64,000 nucleotides of DNA from contig NC_060111.1 of the NCBI RefSeq assembly GCF_021155765.1, positions 7,288,481 through 7,352,480 on the forward strand. Reading direction: 5' to 3'. The DNA comes from Diprion similis (lineage: Eukaryota; Arthropoda; Insecta; Hymenoptera; Diprionidae). The translations under genes were made by a program, and so were the position numbers. A model generated the notes under the pieces. That model saw only the letters and a list, made by a program, of their open reading frames with translations, was not told the DNA's origin and ran no database searches. This document shows, piece by piece, positions 30,542 to 45,683 of this stretch; positions within the stretch are counted from its first letter, which is position 1; every line of letters begins with the position of its first letter.

Positions 30542-33500
30542 ATCAATTGCAGCACTTTTCAAAGTCGTCGAAATTTTCGCCAAAAATGCAAAGGGGTTAG
30601 CCTTGGATTTTTTTTGGCCGAAAAATCTTTCGTCTGGGAATCGATCCGTTTGACGCTTTTTAGACTAATTCGACGCCCAGGAACTCAGAAAACACATGAA
30701 AATGAGCCTAGGACCAGCAGCAGAGAAATGACGATGAAAATCTGCAGTTTTTCGGCTGTAACTTTGCAGGTGTTGCTCGCAGCGTATCGGGACTGCGATT
30801 AATCGATTCCTCTCGCAAAATCACGTCGGAATAGTACCCTAAAGAATCAATTGCAGCACTTTTCAAAGTCGTCGAAATTTTCGCCAAAAATGCAAAGGGG
30901 TTGGCCTTGGATTTTTTTTGGCCGAAAAATCTTTCGTCTGGGAATCGATCCGTACGACGCTTTTTAGACTAATTCGACGCCCAGGAACTCAGAAAACACA
31001 TGAAAATTAGCCTAGGACCAGCAGCAGAGAAATGACGATGAAAATCTGCAGTTTTTCGGCTGTAACTTTGCAGGTGTTGCTCGCAGCGTATCGGGACTGC
31101 GATTAATCGATTCCTCTCGCAAAATCACGTCGGAATAGTACCCTAAAGAATCAATTGCAGCACTTTTCAAAGTCGTCGAAATTTTCGCCAAAAATGCAAA
31201 GGGGTTAGCCTTGGATTTTTTTTGGCCGAAAAATCTTTTGTCTGGGAATCGATCCGTATGACGCTTTTTAGACTAATTCGACGCCCAGGAACTCAGAAAA
31301 CACATGAAAAATAGCCTAGGACCAGCAGCAGAGAAATGACGATGAAAATCTGCAGTTTTTCGGCTGTAACTTTGCAGGTGTTGCTCGCAGCGTATCGGGA
31401 CTGCGAATAATCGATTCCTCTCGCAAAATCACGTCGGAATAGTACCCTAAAGAATCAATTGCAGCACTTTTCAAAGTCATCGAAATTTTCGCCAAAAATG
31501 CAAAGGGGTTAGCCTTGGATTTTTTTTGGCCGAAAAATCTTTTGTCTGGGAATCGATCCGTATGACGCTTTTTAGACTAATTCGACGCCCAGGAACTCAG
31601 AAAACACATGAAAATTAGCCTAGTACCAGCAGCAGAGAAATGACGATGAAAATCTGCAGTTTTTCGGCTGTAACTTTGCAGGTGTTGCTCGCAGCGTATC
31701 GGGACTGCGATTAATCGATTCCTCTCGCAAAATCACGTCGGAATAGTACCCTAAAGAATGAATTGCAGCACTTTTCAAAGTCGTCGAAATTTTCGCCAAA
31801 AATGCAAAGGGGTTAGCCTTGGATTTTTTTTGGCCGAAAAATCTTTTGTCTGGGAATCGATCCGTATGACGCTTTTTAGACTAATTCGACGCCCAGGAAC
31901 TCAGAAAACACATGAAAATTAGCCTAGTACCAGCAGCAGAGAAATGACGATGAAAATCTGCAGTTTTTCGGCTGTAACTTTGCAGGTGTTGCTCGCAGCG
32001 TATCGGGACTGCGATTAATCGATTCCTCTCGCAAAATCACGTCGAAATAGTACCCTGAAGAATGAATTGCAGCACTTTTCAAAGTCGTCGAAATTTTCGC
32101 CAAAAATGCAAAGGGGATAGCCTTGGATTTTTTTTGGCCGAAAAATCTTTTGTCTGGGAATCGATCCGTATGACGCTTTTAAGACTGATTCGACGCCCAG
32201 GAACTCAGGAAACACATGAAAATTAGCCTAGGACCAGCAGCAGAGAAATGACGATGAAAATCTGCAGTTTTTCGGCTGTAACTTTGCAGGTGTTGCTCGC
32301 AGCGTATCGGGACTGCGATTAATCGATTCCTCTCGCAAAATCACGTCGGAATAGTACCCTAAAGAATCAATTGCAGCACTTTTCAAAGTCGTCGAAATTT
32401 TCGCCAAAAATGCAAAGGGGTTAGCCTTGGATTTTTTTTGGCCGAAAAATCTTTTGTCTGGGAATCGATCCGTATGACGCTTTTTAGACTAATTCGACGC
32501 CCAGGAACTCAGAAAACACATGAAAAATAGCCTAGGACCAGCAGCAGAGAAATGACGATGAAAATCTGCAGTTTTTCGGCTGTAACTTTGCAGGTGTTGC
32601 TCGCAGCGTATCGGGACTGCGATTAATCGATTCCTCTCGCAAAATCACGTCGGAATAGTACCCTAAAGAATCAATTGCAGCACTTTTCAAAGTCGTCGAA
32701 ATTTTCGCCAAAAATGCAAAGGGGTTAGCCTTGGATTTTTTTTGGCCGAAAAATCTTTTGTCTGGGAATCGATCCGTATGACGCTTTTTAGACTAATTCG
32801 ACGCCCAGGAACTCAGAAAACACATGAAAAATAGCCTAGGACCAGCAGCAGAGAAATGACGATGAAAATCTGCAGTTTTTCGGCTGTAACTTTGCAGGTG
32901 TTGCTCGCAGCGTATCGGGACTGCGATTAATCGATTCCTCTCGCAAAATCACGTCGGAATAGTACCCTAAAGAATCAATTGCAGCACTTTTCAAAGTCGT
33001 CGAAATTTTCGCCAAAAATGCAAAGGGGTTAGCCTTGGATTTTTTTTGGCCGAAAAATCTTTTGTCTGGGAATCGATCCGTATGACGCTTTTTAGACTAA
33101 TTCGACGCCCAGGAACTCAGAAAACACATGAAAAATAGCCTAGGACCAGCAGCAGAGAAATGACGATGAAAATCTGCAGTTTTTCGGCTGTAACTTTGCA
33201 GGTGTTGCTCGCAGCGTATCGGGACTGCGATTAATCGATTCCTCTCGCAAAATCACGTCGGAATAGTACCCTAAAGAATCAATTGCAGCACTTTTCAAAG
33301 TCGTCGAAATTTTCGCCAAAAATGCAAAGGGGTTAGCCTTGGATTTTTTTTGGCCGAAAAATCTTTTGTCTGGGAATCGATCCGTATGACGCTTTTTAGA
33401 CTAATTCGACGCCCAGGAACTCAGAAAACACATGAAAAATAGCCTAGGACCAGCAGCAGAGAAATGACGATGAAAATCTGCAGTTTTTCGGCTGTAACTT

Positions 33501-36500
33501 TGCAGGTGTTGCTCGCAGCGTATCGGGACTGCGATTAATCGATTCCTCTCGCAAAATCACGTCGGAATAGTACCCTAAAGAATCAATTGCAGCACTTTTC
33601 AAAGTCATCGAAATTTTCGCCAAAAATGCAAAGGGGTTAGCCTTGGATTTTTTTTGGCCGAAAAATCTTTTGTCTGGGAATCGATCCGTACGACGCTTTT
33701 TAGACTAATTCGACGCCCAGGAACTCAGAAAACACATGAAAATTAGCCTAGGACCAGCAGCAGAGAAATGACGATGAAAATCTGCAGTTTTTCGGCTGTA
33801 ACTTTGCAGGTGTTGCTCGCAGCGTATCGGGACTGCGATTAATCGATTCCTCTCGCAAAATCACGTCGGAATAGTACCCTAAAGAATCAATTGCAGCACT
33901 TTTCAAAGTCGTCGAAATTTTCGCCAAAAATGCAAAGGGGTTAGCCTTGGATTTTTTTTGGCCGAAAAATCTTTCGTCTGGGAATCGATCCGTATGACGC
34001 TTTTTAGACTAATTCAACGCCCAGGAACTCAGCAAACACATGAAAATTAGCCTAGGACCAGCAGCAGAGAAATGACGATGAAAATCTGCAGTTTTTCGGC
34101 TGTAACTTTGCAGGTGTTGCTCGCAGCGTATCGGGACTGCGATTAATCGATTCCTCTCGCAAAATCACGTCGGAATAGTACCCTAAAGAATCAATTGCAG
34201 CACTTTTCAAAGTCGTCGAAATTTTCGCCAAAAATGCAAAGGGGTTAGCCTTGGATTTTTTTTGGCCGAAAAATCTTTTGTCTGGGAATCGATCCGTACG
34301 ACGCTTTTTAGACTAATTCGACGCCCAGGAACTCAGAAAACACATGAAAATTAGCCTAGGACCAGCAGCAGAGAAATGACGATGAAAATCTGCAGTTTTT
34401 CGGCTGTAACTTTGCAGGTGTTGCTCGCAGCGTATCGGGACTGCGATTAATCGATTCCTCTCGCAAAATCACGTCGGAATAGTACCCTAAAGAATCAATT
34501 GCAGCACTTTTCAAAGTCGTCGAAATTTTCGCCAAAAATGCAAAGGGGTTAGCCTTGGATTTTTTTTGGCCGAAAAATCTTTTGTCTGGGAATCGATCCG
34601 TATGACGCTTTTTAGACTAATTCGACGCCCAGGAACTCAGAAAACACATGAAAAATAGCCTAGGACCAGCAGCAGAGAAATGACGATGAAAATCTGCAGT
34701 TTTTCGGCTGTAACTTTGCAGGTGTTGCTCGCAGCGTATCGGGACTGCGATTAATCGATTCCTCTCGCAAAATCACGTCGGAATAGTACCCTAAAGAATC
34801 AATTGCAGCACTTTTCAAAGTCGTCGAAATTTTCGCCAAAAATGCAAAGGGGTTAGCCTTGGATTTTTTTTGGCCGAAAAATCTTTTGTCTGGGAATCGA
34901 TCCGTATGACGCTTTTTAGACTAATTCGACGCCCAGGAACTCAGAAAACACATGAAAAATAGCCTAGGACCAGCAGCAGAGAAATGACGATGAAAATCTG
35001 CAGTTTTTCGGCTGTAACTTTGCAGGTGTTGCTCGCAGCGTATCGGGACTGCGATTAATCGATTCCTCTCGCAAAATCACGTCGGAATAGTACCCTAAAG
35101 AATCAATTGCAGCACTTTTCAAAGTCGTCGAAATTTTCGCCAAAAATGCAAAGGGGTTAGCCTTGGATTTTTTTTGGCCGAAAAATCTTTTGTCTGGGAA
35201 TCGATCCGTATGACGCTTTTTAGACTAATTCGACGCCCAGGAACTCAGAAAACACATGAAAAATAGCCTAGGACCAGCAGCAGAGAAATGACGATGAAAA
35301 TCTGCAGTTTTTCGGCTGTAACTTTGCAGGTGTTGCTCGCAGCGTATCGGGACTGCGATTAATCGATTCCTCTCGCAAAATCACGTCGGAATAGTACCCT
35401 AAAGAATCAATTGCAGCACTTTTCAAAGTCATCGAAATTTTCGCCAAAAATGCAAAGGGGTTAGCCTTGGATTTTTTTTGGCCGAAAAATCTTTTGTCTG
35501 GGAATCGATCCGTACGACGCTTTTTAGACTAATTCGACGCCCAGGAACTCAGAAAACACATGAAAATTAGCCTAGGACCAGCAGCAGAGAAATGACGATG
35601 AAAATCTGCAGTTTTTCGGCTGTAACTTTGCAGGTGTTGCTCGCAGCGTATCGGGACTGCGATTAATCGATTCCTCTCGCAAAATCACGTCGGAATAGTA
35701 CCCTAAAGAATCAATTGCAGCACTTTTCAAAGTCGTCGAAATTTTCGCCAAAAATGCAAAGGGGTTAGCCTTGGATTTTTTTTGGCCGAAAAATCTTTTG
35801 TCTGGGAATCGATCCGTATGACGCTTTTTAGACTAATTCGACGCCCAGGAACTCAGAAAACACATGAAAAATAGCCTAGGACCAGCAGCAGAGAAATGAC
35901 GATGAAAATCTGCAGTTTTTCGGCTGTAACTTTGCAGGTGTTGCTCGCAGCGTATCGGGACTGCGATTAATCGATTCCTCTCGCAAAATCACGTCGGAAT
36001 AGTACCCTAAAGAATCAATTGCAGCACTTTTCAAAGTCGTCGAAATTTTCGCCAAAAATGCAAAGGGGTTAGCCTTGGATTTTTTTTGGCCGAAAAATCT
36101 TTCGTCTGGGAATCGATCCGTATGACGCTTTTTAGACTAATTCAACGCCCAGGAACTCAGCAAACACATGAAAATTAGCCTAGGACCAGCAGCAGAGAAA
36201 TGACGATGAAAATCTGCAGTTTTTCGGCTGTAACTTTGCAGGTGTTGCTCGCAGCGTATCGGGACTGCGATTAATCGATTCCTCTCGCAAAATCACGTCG
36301 GAATAGTACCCTAAAGAATCAATTGCAGCACTTTTCAAAGTCGTCGAAATTTTCGCCAAAAATGCAAAGGGGTTAGCCTTGGATTTTTTTTGGCCGAAAA
36401 ATCTTTTGTCTGGGAATCGATCCGTACGACGCTTTTTAGACTAATTCGACGCCCAGGAACTCAGAAAACACATGAAAATTAGCCTAGGACCAGCAGCAGA

Positions 36501-39053
36501 GAAATGACGATGAAAATCTGCAGTTTTTCGGCTGTAACTTTGCAGGTGTTGCTCGCAGCGTATCGGGACTGCGATTAATCGATTCCTCTCGCAAAATCAC
36601 GTCGGAATAGTACCCTAAAGAATCAATTGCAGCACTTTTCAAAGTCGTCGAAATTTTCGCCAAAAATGCAAAGGGGTTAGCCTTGGATTTTTTTTGGCCG
36701 AAAAATCTTTTGTCTGGGAATCGATCCGTATGACGCTTTTTAGACTAATTCGACGCCCAGGAACTCAGAAAACACATGAAAAATAGCCTAGGACCAGCAG
36801 CAGAGAAATGACGATGAAAATCTGCAGTTTTTCGGCTGTAACTTTGCAGGTGTTGCTCGCAGCGTATCGGGACTGCGATTAATCGATTCCTCTCGCAAAA
36901 TCACGTCGGAATAGTACCCTAAAGAATCAATTGCAGCACTTTTCAAAGTCGTCGAAATTTTCGCCAAAAATGCAAAGGGGTTAGCCTTGGATTTTTTTTG
37001 GCCGAAAAATCTTTCGTCTGGGAATCGATCCGTATGACGCTTTTTAGACTAATTCAACGCCCAGGAACTCAGCAAACACATGAAAATTAGCCTAGGACCA
37101 GCAGCAGAGAAATGACGATGAAAATCTGCAGTTTTTCGGCTGTAACTTTGCAGGTGTTGCTCGCAGCGTATCGGGACTGCGATTAATCGATTCCTCTCGC
37201 AAAATCACGTCGGAATAGTACCCTAAAGAATCAATTGCAGCACTTTTCAAAGTCGTCGAAATTTTCGCCAAAAATGCAAAGGGGTTAGCCTTGGATTTTT
37301 TTTGGCCGAAAAATCTTTTGTCTGGGAATCGATCCGTATGACGCTTTTTAGACTAATTCGACGCCCAGGAACTCAGAAAACACATGAAAATTAGCCTAGG
37401 ACCAGCAGCAGAGAAATGACGATGAAAATCTGCAGTTTTTCGGCTGTAACTTTGCAGGTGTTGCTCGCAGCGTATCGGGACTGCGATTAATCGATTCCTC
37501 TCGCAAAATCACGTCGGAATAGTACCCGAAAGAATCAATTGCAGCACTTTTCAAAGTCGTCGAAATTTTCGCCAAAAATGCAAAGGGGATAGCCTTGGAT
37601 TTTTTTTGGCCGAAAAATCTTTTGTCTGGGAATCGATCCGTATGACGCTTTTAAGACTGATTCGACGCCCAGGAACTCAGGAAACACATGAAAATTAGCC
37701 TAGGACCAGCAGCAGAGAAATGACGATGAAAATCTGCAGTTTTTCGGCTGTAACTTTGCAGGTGTTGCTCGCAGCGTATCGGGACTGCGATTAATCGATT
37801 CCTCTCGCAAAATCACGTCGGAATAGTACCCTAAAGAATCAATTGCAGCACTTTTCAAAGTCGTCGAAATTTTCGCCAAAAATGCAAAGGGGTTAGCCTT
37901 GGATTTTTTTTGGCCGAAAAATCTTTCGTCTGGGAATCGATCCGTATGACGCTTTTTAGACTAATTCAACGCCCAGGAACTCAGCAAACACATGAAAATT
38001 AGCCTAGGACCAGCAGCAGAGAAATGACGATGAAAATCTGCAGTTTTTCGGCTGTAACTTTGCAGGTGTTGCTCGCAGCGTATCGGGACTGCGATTAATC
38101 GATTCCTCTCGCAAAATCACGTCGGAATAGTACCCTAAAGAATCAATTGCAGCACTTTTCAAAGTCGTCGAAATTTTCGCCAAAAATGCAAAGGGGTTAG
38201 CCTTGGATTTTTTTTGGCCGAAAAATCTTTTGTCTGGGAATCGATCCGTATGACGCTTTTTAGACTAATTCGACGCCCAGGAACTCAGAAAACACATGAA
38301 AATTAGCCTAGGACCAGCAGCAGAGAAATGACGATGAAAATCTGCAGTTTCTCGGCTGTAACTTTGCAGGTGTTGCTCGCAGCGTATCGGGACTGCGATT
38401 AATCGATTCCTCTCGCAAAATCACGTCGGAATAGTACCCTAAAGAATCAATTGCAGCACTTTTCAAAGTCGTCGAAATTTTCGCCAAAAATGCACAGGGG
38501 TTAGCCTTGGATTTTTTTTGGCCGAAAAATCTTTAGTCTGGGAATCGATCCGTATGACGCTTTTTAGACTAATTCGACGCCCAGGAACTCAGAAAACACA
38601 TGAAAATTGGCCTAGGACCAGCAGCAGAGAAATGACGATGAAAATCTGCAGTTTTTCGGCTGTAACTTTGCAGGTGTTGCTCGCAGCGTATCGGGACTGC
38701 GATTAATCGATTCCTCTCGCAAAATCACGTCGGAATAGTACCCTAAAGAATCAATTGCAGCACTTTTCAAAGTCGTCGAAATTTTCGCCAAAAATGCAAA
38801 GGGGTTAGCCTTGGATTTTTTTTGGCCGAAAAATCTTTTGTCTGGGAATCGATCCGTATGACGCTTTTTAGACTAATTCGACGCCCAGGAACTCAGAAAA
38901 CACATGAAAAATAGCCTAGGACCAGCAGCAGAGAAATGACGATGAAAATCTGCAGTTTTTCGGCTGTAACTTTGCAGGTGTTGCTCGCAGCGTATCGGGA
39001 CTGCGATTAATCGATTCCTCTCGCAAAATCACGTCGGAATAGTACCCTAAAGA

Positions 39054-40877
39054 ATGAATTGCAGCACTTTTCAAAGTCGTCGAAATTTTCGCCAAAAATG
39101 CAAAGGGGTTAGCCTTGGATTTTTTTTGGCCGAAAAATCTTTTGTCTGGGAATCGATCCGTATGACGCTTTTTAGACTAATTCGACGCCCAGGAACTCAG
39201 AAAACACATGAAAATTGGCCTAGGACCAGCAGCAGAGAAATGACGATGAAAATCTGCAGTTTTTCGGCTGTAACTTTGCAGGTGTTGCTCGCAGCGTATC
39301 GGGACTGCGATTAATCGATTCCTCTCGCAAAATCACGTCGGAATAGTACCCTAAAGAATCAATTGCAGCACTTTCCAAAGTCGTCGAAATTTTCGCCAAA
39401 AATGCAAAGGGGTTAGCCTTGGATTTTTTTTGGCCGAAAAATCTTTTGTCTGGGAATCGATCCGTATGACGCTTTTTAGACTAATTCGACGCCCAGGAAC
39501 TCAGAAAACACATGAAAAATAGCCTAGGACCAGCAGCAGAGAAATGACGATGAAAATCTGCAGTTTTTCGGTTGTAACTTTGCAGGTGTTGCTCGCAGCG
39601 TATCGGGACTGCGATTAATCGATTCCTCTCGCAAAATCACGTCGGAATAGTACCCTAAAGAATCAATTGCAGCACTTTTCAAAGTCGTCGAAATTTTCGC
39701 CAAAAATGCAAAGGGGTTAGCCTTGGATTTTTTTTGGCCGAAAAATCTTTTGTCTGGGAATCGATCCGTATGACGCTTTTTAGACTAATTCGACGCCCAG
39801 GAACTCAGAAAACACATGAAAATTAGCCTAGGACCAGCAGCAGAGAAATAACGATGAAAATCTGCAGTTTTTCGGCTGTAACTTTGCAGGTGTTGCTCGC
39901 AGCGTATCGGGACTGCGATTAATCGATTCCTCTCGCAAAATCACGTCGGAATAGTACCCTAAAGAATGAATTGCAGCACTTTTCAAAGTCGTCGAAATTT
40001 TCGCCAAAAATGCAAAGGGGTTAGCCTTGGATTTTTTTTGGCCGAAAAATCTTTTGTCTGGGAATCGATCCGTATGACGCTTTTTAGACTAATTCGACGC
40101 CCAGGAACTCAGAAAACACATGAAAATTGGCCTAGGACCAGCAGCAGAGAAATGACGATGAAAATCTGCAGTTTTTCGGCTGTAACTTTGCAGGTGTTGC
40201 TCGCAGCGTATCGGGACTGCGATTAATCGATTCCTCTCGCAAAATCACGTCGGAATAGTACCCTAAAGAATCAATTGCAGCACTTTCCAAAGTCGTCGAA
40301 ATTTTCGCCAAAAATGCAAAGGGGTTAGCCTTGGATTTTTTTTGGCCGAAAAATCTTTTGTCTGGGAATCGATCCGTATGACGCTTTTTAGACTAATTCG
40401 ACGCCCAGGAACTCAGAAAACACATGAAAAATAGCCTAGGACCAGCAGCAGAGAAATGACGATGAAAATCTGCAGTTTTTCGGTTGTAACTTTGCAGGTG
40501 TTGCTCGCAGCGTATCGGGACTGCGATTAATCGATTCCTCTCGCAAAATCACGTCGGAATAGTACCCTAAAGAATCAATTGCAGCACTTTTCAAAGTCGT
40601 CGAAATTTTCGCCAAAAATGCAAAGGGGTTAGCCTTGGATTTTTTTTGGCCGAAAAATCTTTTGTCTGGGAATCGATCCGTATGACGCTTTTTAGACTAA
40701 TTCGACGCCCAGGAACTCAGAAAACACATGAAAATTAGCCTAGGACCAGCAGCAGAGAAATAACGATGAAAATCTGCAGTTTTTCGGCTGTAACTTTGCA
40801 GGTGTTGCTCGCAGCGTATCGGGACTGCGATTAATCGATTCCTCTCGCAAAATCACGTCGGAATAGTACCCGAAAGA
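39054..40877 (+). repeat. Satellite trimer haplotype, copies 2 and 3 in tandem
   Basis: Two adjacent 912-bp blocks (from 39054 and 39966) share the copy 1 variants plus GAGAAATAACG. Copy 2 lies exactly 31 monomers (9,424 bp) from copy 1. Confidence 0.8.
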
Positions 40878-43800
40878 ATCAATTGCAGCACTTTTCAAAG
40901 TCGTCGAAATTTTCGCCAAAAATGCAAAGGGGATAGCCTTGGATTTTTTTTGGCCGAAAAATCTTTTGTCTGGGAATCGATCCGTATGACGCTTTTTGGA
41001 CTAATTCGACGCCCAGGAACTCAGAAAACACATGAAAAATAGCCTAGGACCAGCAGCAGAGAAATGACGATGAAAATCTGCGGTTTTTCGGCTGTAACTT
41101 TGCAGGTGTTGCTCGCAGCGTATCGGGACTGCGATTAATCGATTCCTCTCGCAAAATCACGTCGGAATAGTACCCTAAAGAATCAATTGCAGCACTTTTC
41201 AAAGTCGTCGAAATTTTCGCCAAAAATGCAAAGGGGTTAGCCTTGGATTTTTTTTGGCCGAAAAATCTTTTGTCTGGGAATCGATCCGTATGACGCTTTT
41301 TAGACTAATTCGACGCCCAGGAACTCAGAAAACACATGAAAAATAGCCTAGGACCAGCAGCAGAGAAATGACGATGAAAATCTGCAGTTTTTCGGCTGTA
41401 ACTTTGCAGGTGTTGCTCGCAGCGTATCGGGACTGCGATTAATCGATTCCTCTCGCAAAATCACGTCGGAATAGTACCCTAAAGAATCAATTGCAGCACT
41501 TTTCAAAGTCATCGAAATTTTCGCCAAAAATGCAAAGGGGTTAGCCTTGGATTTTTTTTGGCCGAAAAATCTTTTGTCTGGGAATCGATTCGCACGACGC
41601 TTTTTAGACTAATTCGACGCCCAGGAACTCAGAAAACACATGAAAATTAGCCTAGGACCAGCAGCAGAGAAATGACGATGAAAATCTGCAGTTTTTCGGC
41701 TGTAACTTTGCAGGTGTTGCTCGCAGCGTATCGGGACTGCGATTAATCGATTCCTCTCGCAAAATCACGTCGGAATAGTACCCTAAAGAATCAATTGCAG
41801 CACTTTTCAAAGTCGTCGAAATTTTCGCCAAAAATGCAAAGGGGTTAGCCTTGGATTTTTTTTGGCCGAAAAATCTTTAGTCTGGGAATCGATCCGTATG
41901 ACGCTTTTTAGACTAATTCGACGCCCAGGAACTCAGAAAACACATGAAAATTAGCCTAGGACCAGCAGCAGAGAAATGACGATGAAAATCTGCAGTTTTT
42001 CGGCTGTAACTTTGCAGGTGTTGCTCGCAGCGTATCGGGACTGCGATTAATCGATTCCTCTCGCAAAATCACGTCGGAATAGTACCCTAAAGAATCAATT
42101 GCAGCACTTTTCAAAGTCGTCGAAATTTTCGCCAAAAATGCAAAGGGGTTAGCCTTGGATTTTTTTTGGCCGAAAAATCTTTAGTCTGGGAATCGATCCG
42201 TATGACGCTTTTTAGACTAATTCGACGCCCAGGAACTCAGAAAACACATGAAAATTAGCCTAGGACCAGCAGCAGAGAAATGACGATGAAAATCTGCAGT
42301 TTTTCGGCTGTAACTTTGCAGGTGTTGCTCGCAGCGTATCGGGACTGCGATTAATCGATTCCTCTCGCAAAATCACGTCGGAATAGTACCCTAAAGAATC
42401 AATTGCAGCACTTTTCAAAGTCGTCGAAATTTTCGCCAAAAATGCATAGGGGTTAGCCTTGGATTTTTTTTGGCCGAAAAATCTTTTGTCTGGGAATCGA
42501 TCCGTATGACGCTTTTTAGACTAATTCGACGCCCAGGAACTCAGAAAACACATGAAAAATAGCCTAGGACCAGCAGCAGAGAAATGACGATGAAAATCTG
42601 CAGTTTTTCGGCTGTAACTTTGCAGGTGTTGCTCGCAGCGTATCGGGACTGCGATTAATCGATTCCTCTCGCAAAATCACGTCGGAATAGTACCCTAAAG
42701 AATCAATTGCAGCACTTTTCAAAGTCGTCGAAATTTTCGCCAAAAATGCAAAGGGGTTAGCCTTGGATTTTTTTTGGCCGAAAAATCTTTCGTCTGGGAA
42801 TCGATCCGTATGACGCTTTTTAGACTAATTCGACGCCCAGGAACTCAGCAAACACATGAAAATTAGCCTAGGACCAGCAGCAGAGAAATGACGATGAAAA
42901 TCTGCAGTTTTTCGGCTGTAACTTTGCAGGTGTTGCTCGCAGCGTATCGGGACTGCGATTAATCGATTCCTCTCGCAAAATCACGTCGGAATAGTACCCT
43001 AAAGAATCAATTGCAGCACTTTTCAAAGTCGTCGAAATTTTCGCCAAAAATGCAAAGGGGTTAGCCTTGGATTTTTTTTGGCCGAAAAATCTTTTGTCTG
43101 GGAATCGATCCGTATGACGCTTTTTAGACTAATTCGACGCCCAGGAACTCAGAAAACACATGAAAATTAGCCTAGGACCAGCAGCAGAGAAATGACGATG
43201 AAAATCTGCAGTTTTTCGGCTGTAACTTTGCAGGTGTTGCTCGCAGCGTATCGGGACTGCGATTAATCGATTCCTCTCGCAAAATGACGTCGAAATAGTA
43301 CCCTAAAGAATCAATTGCAGCACTTTTCAAAGTCGTCGAAATTTTCGCCAAAAATGCAAAGGGGTTAGCCTTGGATTTTTTTTGGCCGAAAAATCTTTTG
43401 TCTGGGAATCGATCCGTATGACGCTTTTTAGACTAATTCGACGCCCAGGAACTTAGAAAACACATGAAAAATAGCCTAGGACCAGCAGCAGAGAAATGAC
43501 GATGAAAATCTGCTGTTTTTCGGCTGTAACTTTGCAGGTGTTGCTCGCAGCGTATCGGGACTGCGATTAATCGATTCCTCTCGCGAAATCACGTCGGAAT
43601 AGTACCCTAAAGAATGAATTGCAGCACTTTTCAAAGTCGTCGAAATTTTCGCCAAAAATGCAAAGGGGTTAGCCTTGGATTTTTTTTGGCCGAAAAATCT
43701 TTTGTCTGGGAATCGATCCGTATGACGCTTTTTAGACTAATTCGACGCCCAGGAACTCAGAAAACACATGAAAATTGGCCTAGGACCAGCAGCAGAGAAA

Positions 43801-44203
43801 TGACGATGAAAATCTGCAGTTTTTCGGCTGTAACTTTGCAGGTGTTGCTCGCAGCTCATCGGGACTGCGATTAATCGATTCCTCTCGCAAAATCACGTCG
43901 GAATAGTACCCTAAAGAATCAATTGCAGCACTTTTCAAAGTCGTCGAAATTCTCGCCAAAAATGCAAAGGGGTTAGCCTTGGATTTTTTTTGGCCGAAAA
44001 ATCTTTTGTCTGGGAATCGATCCGTATGACGCTTTTCAGACTCATTCGACGCCCAGGAACTCAGAAAACACATGAAAATTAGCCTAGGACCAGCAGCAGA
44101 GAAATGACGATGAAAATCTGCAGTTTTTCGGCTGTAACTTTGCAGGTGTTGCTCGCAGCGTATCGGGACTGCGATTAATCGATTCCTCTTGCAAAATCAC
44201 GTC

Positions 44204-45683
44204 GGAATGGTACCCTAAAGAATCAATTGCAGCACTTTTCAAAGTCGTCGAAATTTTCGCCAAAAATGCAAAGGGGTTAGCCTTGGATTTTTTTTGGCCG
44301 AAAAATCTTTAGTCTGGGAATCGATCCGTATGACGCTTTTTAGACTAATTCGACGCCCAGGAACTCAGAAAACACATGAAAATTAGCCTAGGACCAGCAG
44401 CAGAGAAATGACGATGAAAATCTGCAGTTTTTCGGCTGTAACTTTGCAAGTGTTGCTCGCAGCGTATCGGGACTGCGATTAATCGATTCCTCTCGCAAAA
44501 TCACGTCGGAATAGTACCCTAAAGAATGAATTGCAGCACTTTTCAAAGTCGTCGAAATTTTCGCCAAAAATGCAAAGGGGTTAGCCTTGGATTTTTTTTG
44601 GCCGAAAAATCTTTTGTCTGGGAATCGATCCGTATGACGCTTTTTAGACTAATTCGACGCCCAGGAACTCAGAAAACACATGAAAATTGGCCTAGGACCA
44701 GCAGCAGAGAAATGACGATGAAAATCTGCAGTTTTTCGGCTGTAACTTTGCAGGTGTTGCTCGCAGCGTATCGGGACTGCGATTAATCGATTCCTCTCGC
44801 AAAATCACGTCGGAATAGTACCCTAAAGAATCAATTGCAGCACTTTTCAAAGTCGTCGAAATTTTCGCCAAAAATGCAAAGGGGTTAGCCTTGGATTTTT
44901 TTTGGCCGAAAAATCTTTTGTCTGGGAATCGATCCGTATGACGCTTTTTAGACTAATTCGACGCCCAGGAACTCAGAAAACACATGAAAAATAGCCTAGG
45001 ACCAGCAGCAGAGAAATGACGATGAAAATCTGCAGTTTTTCGGCTGTAACTTTGCAGGTGTTGCTCGCAGCGTATCGGGACTGCGATTAATCGATTCCTC
45101 TCGCAAAATCACGTCGGAATAGTACCCTAAAGAATCAATTGCAGCACTTTTCAAAGTCATCGAAATTTTCGCCAAAAATGCAAAGGGGTTAGCCTTGGAT
45201 TTTTTTTGGCCGAAAAATCTTTTGTCTGGGAATCGATCCGTACGACGCTTTTTAGACTAATTCGACGCCCAGGAACTCAGAAAACACATGAAAATTAGCC
45301 AGGACCAGCAGCAGAGAAATGACGATGAAAATCTGCAGTTTTTCGGCTGTAACTTTGCAGGTGTTGCTCGCAGCGTATCGGGACTGCGATTAATCGATTC
45401 CTCTCGCAAAATCACGTCGGAATAGTACCCTAAAGAATCAATTGCAGCACTTTTCAAAGTCGTCGAAATTTTCGCCAAAAATGCAAAGGGGTTAGCCTTG
45501 GATTTTTTTTGGCCGAAAAATCTTTAGTCTGGGAATCGATCCGTATGACGCTTTTTAGACTAATTCGACGCCCAGGAACTCAGAAAACACATGAAAATTA
45601 GCCTAGGACCAGCAGCAGAGAAATGACGATGAAAATCTGCAGTTTTTCGGCTGTAACTTTGCAGGTGTTGCTCGCAGCGTATC
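44204..45683 (+). repeat. Seven-monomer-spaced duplicated satellite block, copy A
   Basis: Carries GGAATGGTACC, GCAAGTGTTG, GAATGAATTG, CAAAGTCATCG and the 1-bp deletion GCCAGGACC in order. Each recurs 2,127 bp downstream. Confidence 0.8.
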